Shown: piece by piece, positions 57,693 through 64,000 of the stretch | How the letters are laid out: every line of letters begins with the position of its first letter | Position numbering within the stretch: the stretch's first letter is position 1 | Source: Gnetum montanum | Taxonomy: Eukaryota > Streptophyta > Gnetopsida > Gnetales > Gnetaceae | Direction: 5' to 3' | Length of the DNA stretch: 64,000 bases | Assembly (NCBI GenBank): GCA_015680685.1 | Contig: MNCI01014663.1 | Location: 12,808-76,807, forward strand | The notes under the pieces: generated by a model | The model's database searches: none | The model's input: only the letters and a program-made list of their open reading frames with translations | Told to the model about the DNA's origin: nothing | Program-made: the position numbers and the translations under genes

Positions 57693-59728
57693 TTAGAATG
57701 GGGGATATCCCCCATAACTAAACTTTTGATCATGGTGAGAATTAATAAATGGAAGGGTTGGATCCATGCATTTCAGAAATATTAGGACCTGGTCATATCC
57801 AAACCACTGGATGCCTTTTGATGTGGTGGTTGGAATGTACCCAAATTGGGGTGCACACACTGTATTAAAGTTGACATAGTAGGACAAGTTAGAAGATGTG
57901 GTTAATTGATATGGAGTTGATCCACTATGGCACCCTTGACTGTAAGATGGTATGCAAGGATCAATATGTCTCCCTACATAGCTATATTTATTTGGCCGCA
58001 TGGTTGTTGGAGTGTTGATTGGTGGCCTTGATAAGATAACACAAGGTGTTGTATTTGCAGAGGAAGATGCACCATAGTGTTGAACTCGTGTTGAGTTGGA
58101 GGATGCAATGGTCTTGGAATTGTGTTGTCCCTTTCTATGGTCATGTCTAAAGAAGTGATGCCTTCAATGTTGTGGAGGATTCCCATTGCGGTTGATAGTA
58201 GCAGCACAAGTAATGTTCATGGGTTGATGCTATGGTGCAAATCTTTCAGGCACAATTGATGGTGATGTAGGAGGAGGTGAAGGATGAGAATATTGAGGGT
58301 AAGGAGAAGTATAAGGAACACGAGGTGGTGATCTTGTGGAAGAGGACATGGGTTGATAGTATTTAGGAGAATGATAACAATGTTGTGAGGTAGACAATGT
58401 TGACCCGATTGGGGAAATAGGATGCTAAACTTGATAAGCGCTTCGGTTTGGATGATATGAAGGGTGTGACCAGTTTGGGGGTGGCCTCCCCCATGATTGG
58501 GATTTTTGACTTTGTGATTGAACACAATATTTTTGTACGAACTCTAGATGTAACATTCTTCCCCAATGCTCATGTAAATGTGACAGGATTGGGCATTGAC
58601 CTTTGGGGTGATCGTACAATTAAAGGTTACATTGATACATATGATTAGCAATTGAGTTCTTATTCTCTTCAACCCTTTTTTCTGATTGTTTAAGGGTGTT
58701 CTATCCTACTTCTCAGTTCGTCATGGTTCTACCTCTAATAATGTTGGCATATTCTTTGCACTTTTCATGCACCCATTCCATCATCTTATTAATCTTTGCC
58801 TCAATTTCATCTAGCGATTGTAGTATTGACAAAGATGATTCCACCTCCTTGAGGTGAGTTGACTTCTCCTCTTCATGATCATGGACCTTTGCTATTTCAA
58901 GATTTTGGTCCTATTGAAATTTCTCAACTTTCTCCCATTTAGCTAACTCTCCTTCTTCTTTTGCTACCTACTTAATAAGCTCTTGGAATTGGTGGGTTTG
59001 TAGCTCGTATAGTTGACCTCAGGCATACATCCCTAGGGTCTCCCTTGTTTCATTATGGAGCCCATCCATGATGTGGTACATTAGCCTTTTCTTAGAGAAT
59101 TCATGTCTTGGGTAGTTGTTTAATAATGCATAATATCTTTCTAAGGCCATGTGCAAGGGTTCATGTTATGCTTGTTTCCACTGTTGGATTTTTTTCCTCA
59201 AGGCTGACACTCTGGCATAGGTTTCATATCTTTCATTGAAGAGTTCTACCATTGTCGGCCAATGTCAAATTGATTTTGGTCTTAAGGACCTATACCATAT
59301 TTTTTCTTGACCAACGAGTATCGTAGGAAAGAGCTTAAGTTTTTGCACCCATTATCAATATTGTTCCATACACAGGCATCATGGAAGGCTTGTAAATGGT
59401 GTTGCAGATCTAAATCATAACCTCTTGAAAATTTTGGAAAGTTGTTTAAATAAAGCCTGGGTAGATCGCTTTCCTTACGATGCTTGCGGGATATTCAAAT
59501 AGCCTCTTGTATATGCATTAGGCTCTTAGTGGCTAGCAGGGGTTCATCATCACTAGGTAGGTTATGCATTTGTGAGTTGGGATGATGTTGTCTTTGTTTA
59601 TGTACATAGGAGACCCTTGCATCAGATTGAGTACTCCAAACTTCATCTTCATCATCATATAATTCGTTTGTTCTCTAATGAATTGCCTTACTGGTTGTTG
59701 CGTTATCATAGTCTTGTGCGAGAGACAT
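57693..59728 (-). pseudogene. gag of element C
   Basis: The frame opens at 59728 (MSLAQDYDNATTSKAIH) and shows LPSDDEPLLATKSLMHIQEA, NNFPKFSRGYDLDLQHHLQA, MVELFNERYETYARVSALRK and YHIMDGLHNETRETLGMYA, aligning with gag of A and B but with more stops and frame changes. A partial knuckle (YDHPKGQCP, about 58610) and a Pro/Tyr/Ser-rich linker follow, ending GYPPF at about 57693. It is the only recognisable complete gene of C. Confidence 0.75.
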
Positions 59729-59843
59729 TGTTGTGAATTTGTGTGTGAATTAATTGAAATTAAGTTCTTTTCTAAGAGATATATTGTGAATACTTTGTTA
59801 TAGCGATCTTGTATGATATAACTAATCTAAATAACTAGCATCA

Positions 59844-59861
59844 TCCCTGACAATGGCGCCA
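59844..59861 (-). other. Primer-binding site of element C
   Basis: The minus strand reads TGGCGCCATTGTCAGGGA, one base different from element A's site, directly inside the 5' LTR. Confidence 0.8.
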
Positions 59862-59862
59862 A

Positions 59863-60796
59863 TGATGAGTGGCGAGGTACCCCTACACTCAACCATATGA
59901 ATATGAGTGTTCATGCATGATCCTGTTGAACTCTGCAGACACCCTAGTTGTGGTATCTAGATAGTTACATGTTGATCGTAGTTTGTTATCTTTCCACTTA
60001 GACTAGTATTAGCTTTGTCACATATGGTTTAGTCTAGAGTGAGGTGTATGATGTGGTCCTAAACTAGTGCTACTCCTAAAGACAATGGAAAATAACTTTG
60101 ATTAAGCTAAGAGGGAATGGGAGAAGAGAATCTAAGCTAGCCTAAGTGTGATGAGCATCCATCCTTAATCATTCATACACATCTTGGACCTTGTGTACTA
60201 CTATTGGGATTATCAAGAGCATGTCCTAGGTACATTATTGGGATACCAAGTAGTCATACTTAAATGCTCGTGATTAAGTCGTATTCATTTCGCATTAACA
60301 ACATGAACTATAAATGACAAGAAAGTAAATATTAACTAAAGGAAATAGTAACTAACAATTAACAATTAAAGTAATTAAGAGCTAAGTGGATGCTACAATG
60401 ATGAGTAATCTTGATCTTTATTGCCAGTCATGTACATGTCCAAGTACGTCACACTCGAATAAAGGTTTCATACAATTACAATCATCACATTGCGAGCATG
60501 CACTGGGGAAAGAGTTGAGATGAACTAGAAATGAACAAAAAGACTCTACTGCTACACTTACTCTAACCCTCCTTCTTGTGCACCCAAAGGTGTATTTATA
60601 GGCTTACATAAGAATCATGATATTGTGTATCCGATATCGTTATCCAAGCCACGATATCGTGTACTCGATATTGAGGTTTCAATATCAAGAGTTTGATATC
60701 AAGGGTCCAATATCAATGGTCTGATGTCAAGGGTCCGATGTCAAGGGTCTAATGTCAAGGGTTTAATATCAACACCTAACAAACCACGATTCATCA
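59863..60796 (-). repeat. 5' LTR of element C
   Basis: 934 bp, TGATGAGTGGCGAGG to GATTCATCA. TATAAATA lies at 60593-60600 and AATAAA at 60417-60422 on the minus strand. The 14-bp GATATC array lies at 60667-60778, shared only with the LTR at 44257. Confidence 0.87.
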
Positions 60797-60801
60797 ATCG
60801 T

Positions 60802-62463
60802 GAAAACATATACACAGTCTGGCTAGCTTAAGCCAACACATGTCATAAGCACAACACATCTAAAAAATAGAACCACACAAATCCACCTCTAACGGTTATA
60901 GTCACTCCATGAAAACAATACCACAATGCAACAGAACCACATAAGATCTCAATATGACAAAATAATACCATATTTCTCAAAAGAAATGTCCTTCCATACA
61001 AATGATCATTATAATAACCTTCAAAATGAAGTCTACTCCAAGAGAAAACTAATTCCACAATTATAAAGTACTTTCCAAAACAATCCCAACGACACTAATT
61101 TTACCTAATTCGAACTCCTGGAAGCAAAGTTATGCAGGTTCAAAGTTTGAGTAATAAAATAATATTTGGAACACCCAAAAATGCTCGCGTCCCAATAGGC
61201 TCCACAAATAACATATTCCAATCATATGAGTCTCTTCAACATGGCATATCATATTCTATAAGTCCACATCATCCCATACATTGCATATACATGAATCCAT
61301 AATTCGTAACCAAAATCAGACAATTTTTGGAAAAGAGACAAAATAACATGTCCAAGCTCAATCCCTAAGCTATCCACCCCACATGCCCACATCGTATAAT
61401 CATATATACTAATCCAGCACAAAAATACAAGGGAAAGGTAATGACAACCCACTAATTAAAATTGTTAGGGTAGAAAGGCCGAAATAAGAAGAAAATCCTT
61501 AAAAATCTGGAAAAACTCTGTTTTACTCCCAACAAGTTCTGCACCCATGTAGATATGACTACAGTAATCCCAAATCCAAGTTCAAAGTAAGCAAAAAGTA
61601 TCTATAAGGCTCAAAATCTAGAAAAAGAAGAGAGTAGAAAGAAAAATGATAAAAATAGACTCCTATGCGTTTCTATTTCTAAAATTGAGAGAAACAAAAA
61701 AAAACGTAAGCGTGGTAGTGCAAAAGGGCGGTGGTCTCTTGTATTGAAGTAAGAAGAAAAAACAAGGTTTAGGCCATGTTGCTTTATGCTTCTGGGTAGC
61801 GGTAGCAAGAAAAAGAAAAAACATGGTGGTAACGTTGGCGATGGGCATAATAATAAAGAAAAAAATCAACATAAACCTATATGTATGTTAAAACAAAAGA
61901 AAATCAACAATGCGCTCCTAACATCACATGAATTTCTTTTTCTTTTTCTTTTCATTTAAATTCTTTATTATTTTTTTTCAAAAATTATTTTCATAAGTTA
62001 TTTTTATTTTCCATTTTGATAACTAATACCATAAACTTTAAACCTACGTAACAAACACACCAGGACTCCAAATCAAAATCCATTTGAACCTACAAGATTC
62101 TTATCATATGTTCTACACATTCACATGTCAAAACCACACCTAAACATCATGCAACATAGTGCTATAGTACAAATGCCTATATGCTAAAGTCACACATAAA
62201 GCATAAAACATATCAAATTAGTGCTCTTGTATCCCAATCCCACATCCCTACTAGCAACATCACCTGTCTAACACATCACACAGGGCTAGTATACATAATC
62301 ACGTTAGTTAAGCATGCAAAGACATCATAATCATAACAAAAAACAAAGCTTCATAACATATAAAATACATTAACTTGTCCTCGAAAACCCACTGAGACTC
62401 CACATGTAATGGCTAAATCATAAGTATATGATCATACCTACCAGCTCTGGGTGGGGTGTAACA
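60802..62463. repeat. Insertion E, right part
   Basis: Continuation of the probable Tekay/Del-like solo LTR after element C, ending GGGGTGTAACA at 62463. It is AT-rich, with homopurine and homopyrimidine runs near 61920-61985 and no recognisable coding region. Open frames at 61058-60843 and 61872-61611 show no family. Confidence 0.6.
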
Positions 62464-64000
62464 AAACTCTTTTTCATATAATGCGTAGGTGGCTACTACT
62501 TACTACTTGAGTTCATTTTTAGGCTAACCTACTATTAACATGGCAAGGTTGGCATATTGAAGGTTAACCAATGCCATTTATTCCTTTAAGTCTTTAATCT
62601 GTAGGTCTTCATTTTTCACCCCCACTTGGTGGACCAATGCATAACCATCTAGGATGGGCTACCAATCAGGCTTTTTGTGTTAACATGGATCCAATGTGGG
62701 CCTTTGCCATCTAGATTTCCTTTTTTTTTAATCTACCTATACATGCCAACTTAGTCCCAGAAGTGTTCCTTCAGCTTTTCATGCTTCTTGGCCTCATTTT
62801 GCCACGTGCTTGTCTTGATTGTGGATTTTTGATTAATAGCATGGCCCTCCTCCATTGAGATGGTTTCATTCTCTCTAGCCAATCTATTGATGTCTTGGTT
62901 GATCCTTGCCAATTGTTCTCTCAACTGGTGGACACTTTCCTCCAGGATGTTCTTCTGTTTTTCCAAAGTGGTCAACCTTGTGTTTTTTGCAACAAGCTGT
63001 TTATTTTCTTCTTGTGTCGTAGTCAATGCCTTCTTATGGGCATATGCCTGAGCTTTAGTTGTTAAGGCATTTCAAATTATGTTCTCATTCTCTTACTCAA
63101 TAGCTTTGTTCTCTTCAATTAATTTGTTCAGTTACTCTATTTGGTATTGATCTAGCTAGTCAGGTGCGACAAACCAGGTAGGGTTCCATCTGTCAACTCT
63201 CAAGGTGGCCACTGTTGTTGCAAGTGATGCACTTTTGGTTCTGCATGTTTTACCTTGGTCTCAGCCATGACTAGCTTTACTTTGGTGGCAATGAGGTCTA
63301 ATTGCATTACAATGACATCATTGGGGATGCTAAACAGGGTGGTCATTACTTGTCCCATCTGCAACAATCTATCCAGTACATCCTCATGGGCTGCAAGAGT
63401 CATTAAAGTCCTAGTAAGCATTTGTGCATCTTTGGTCCCAGTAAAATCCACTAGGGGCATAATAAGCACATTGAAAGATTCCTTGATGTGATCTGCATCT
63501 TAATGTTGCATGACCACTACTATGGCAACTTCTTCTATTTCAAGCATCACTTGAAAAGATGCATCATTACCAGAGATTTGTTATGACAATTGGGATTCTC
63601 CTCCTAATTGTAGCAAAATTTTCCCCCTTTTTGGATCAACAGAAATAATGGGATGCATAAAATCGTTAATGACTTTGAAGAGGTTTGATTCATCTTTACT
63701 CCCCCAGCTGAGTGTTTTAGCAATTCTTTGCAAATGGCTGATCGTAGGCTAGTAGTCTTGAGGCGATGGTGGTGAAACCTGTGGCTCATGACGTTGTTTA
63801 GGATCTAGTTTTGTTTCTTTTTTTGGTTTTGCTTCATTCTTCAATTCTTGTTCCTCACTAAGGTATTTCCTTGGTGTTATAGGTTTGAACAATTTAGCAA
63901 AGGAAGTAATTTGAACTATCCTAGGAATGTCATTTGTGTATCTTAAGATTCAAGCACACTTACATAGTTTCTTGATCAAGTAAGGGAATGAAATTTTTGG
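62464..64000 (-). pseudogene. Upstream part of D's env-position coiled-coil ORF
   Basis: Reading from the right edge: SFPYLIKKLCKC (about 63985), resembling the start of a 'putative plant transposon protein' domain found in Athila env-like ORFs; a charged linker; PLVDFTGTKDAQMLTRTLMT and LDRLLQMGQVMTTLFSIPND (63469-63200); and a strong coiled coil with LRTL..EKQKNILEESVHQLREQ-type heptads (63026-62751). The end segment VKNEDLQIKDLKE, then ATYALYEKEF, joins 43163 in frame once E is removed. Stops replace mainly Gln and Trp; at least two frame changes. The N-terminus is outside the window. Confidence 0.62.

Larger units (their letters stand above)
44257..60796 (-). mobile_element. Element C: gag-only Athila-like retrotransposon nested in E and interrupted by B
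   Basis: The 3' LTR (44257-45205) and 5' LTR (59863-60796) are close relatives sharing a private 14-bp array. The flanks GTCGT (44252-44256) and ATCGT (60797-60801) make a 4/5 target duplication. Excluding B (46396-56856), the interior is about 4.2 kb: env-position ORF tail, 3' untranslated region, then gag and primer site. No RT, RNase H or integrase is seen, so C is of the TR-GAG type of non-autonomous element, presumably mobilised by pol of relatives like B. Confidence 0.75.
41640..64000 (-). mobile_element. Athila-like element D, outermost of the nest (3' part; continues past the right edge)
   Basis: The 3' LTR (41640-42582) is followed by a short polypurine-type tract and a coiled-coil ORF (42771-43168) that resumes at 62464 after insertion E. 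Removing E and one copy of its AAACT duplication restores the frame exactly, which proves the nesting. Gag, pol and the 5' LTR of D are outside the window. The left LTR edge is decayed, so the start is approximate and no target duplication can be tested. Confidence 0.78.

Noticed and set aside
61611-61872. Phe/Leu-rich frames in E's right part
   Set aside because: Produced by homopurine/homopyrimidine runs; no motif and no homologous copy.
43169-62463. E as a DNA transposon with terminal inverted repeats
   Set aside because: Pairing beyond the first 11 bp is poor and the 5-bp duplication with T(G)..CA-type ends suits an LTR better; kept only as an alternative.

Overview
This window looks like nuclear DNA of a large-genome seed plant, most plausibly a gymnosperm. 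The inference rests on one host gene with very long introns, AT-rich and CpG-poor sequence outside one promoter-like patch, and old, heavily mutated plant Ty3/gypsy, Ty1/copia, RTE-LINE and tRNA-type SINE copies. There are no bacterial-style genes, rRNA genes, true tRNA genes or CRISPR arrays. Species cannot be fixed from sequence alone. Layout: 1-3588 is the 5' part of an Athila-like Ty3/gypsy element (A). 3589 to about 16100 is an older Tat-like Ty3/gypsy element (F) into which A inserted. About 16100-17868 is intergenic sequence rich in short tandem duplications. 17869-37551 (minus) is the only host gene recognised, with a probable 5'UTR exon and promoter near 39991-40290. About 41640-64000 is a five-level nest of LTR retrotransposons. 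Host gene: eleven coding exons on the minus strand join in perfect phase into a 396-residue G-patch protein resembling plant PINX1/Gno1 homologues. It has an N-terminal G-patch, a conserved central WWGHKHGFVSGGFLG block, a GLGIGDRPRKIAG..KGKKTSF block and a C-terminal tail resembling the LYAR-type winged helix. The last intron uses a GC donor. Introns 6 and 8 (6.1 and 9.8 kb) hold TE debris and tandem duplications. Nested block: element D (3' LTR 41640-42582) carries a coiled-coil ORF in the Athila env-like position. That ORF is split by E, a 2.75-kb insertion with ends TATAACACCCC..GGGGTGTAACA and a perfect AAACT target duplication, probably a solo LTR. E is split by C (44257-60796), a gag-only relative of D. 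C is split by B (46396-56856), a full-length degenerate Athila-like copy. B's 5' LTR is split by a solo LTR (55693-56528) with a perfect ATCAC duplication. A, B, C, D and the solo LTR belong to one LTR family, all in the same orientation, and carry arrays of the palindrome GATATC in U3. Most curious pieces: (i) a ~3.3-kb broken reading frame (ORF-X, 14068-10741) with no recognised domain, upstream of the Tat-like gag and directly preceded by a ~2-kb minisatellite of hairpin-forming units; (ii) the coiled-coil env-position ORF shared by C and D; (iii) G->A/C->T decay that has hit catalytic codons of protease, RT and integrase; (iv) a G-patch protein with a LYAR-like C-terminus ending in a GC-AG intron.
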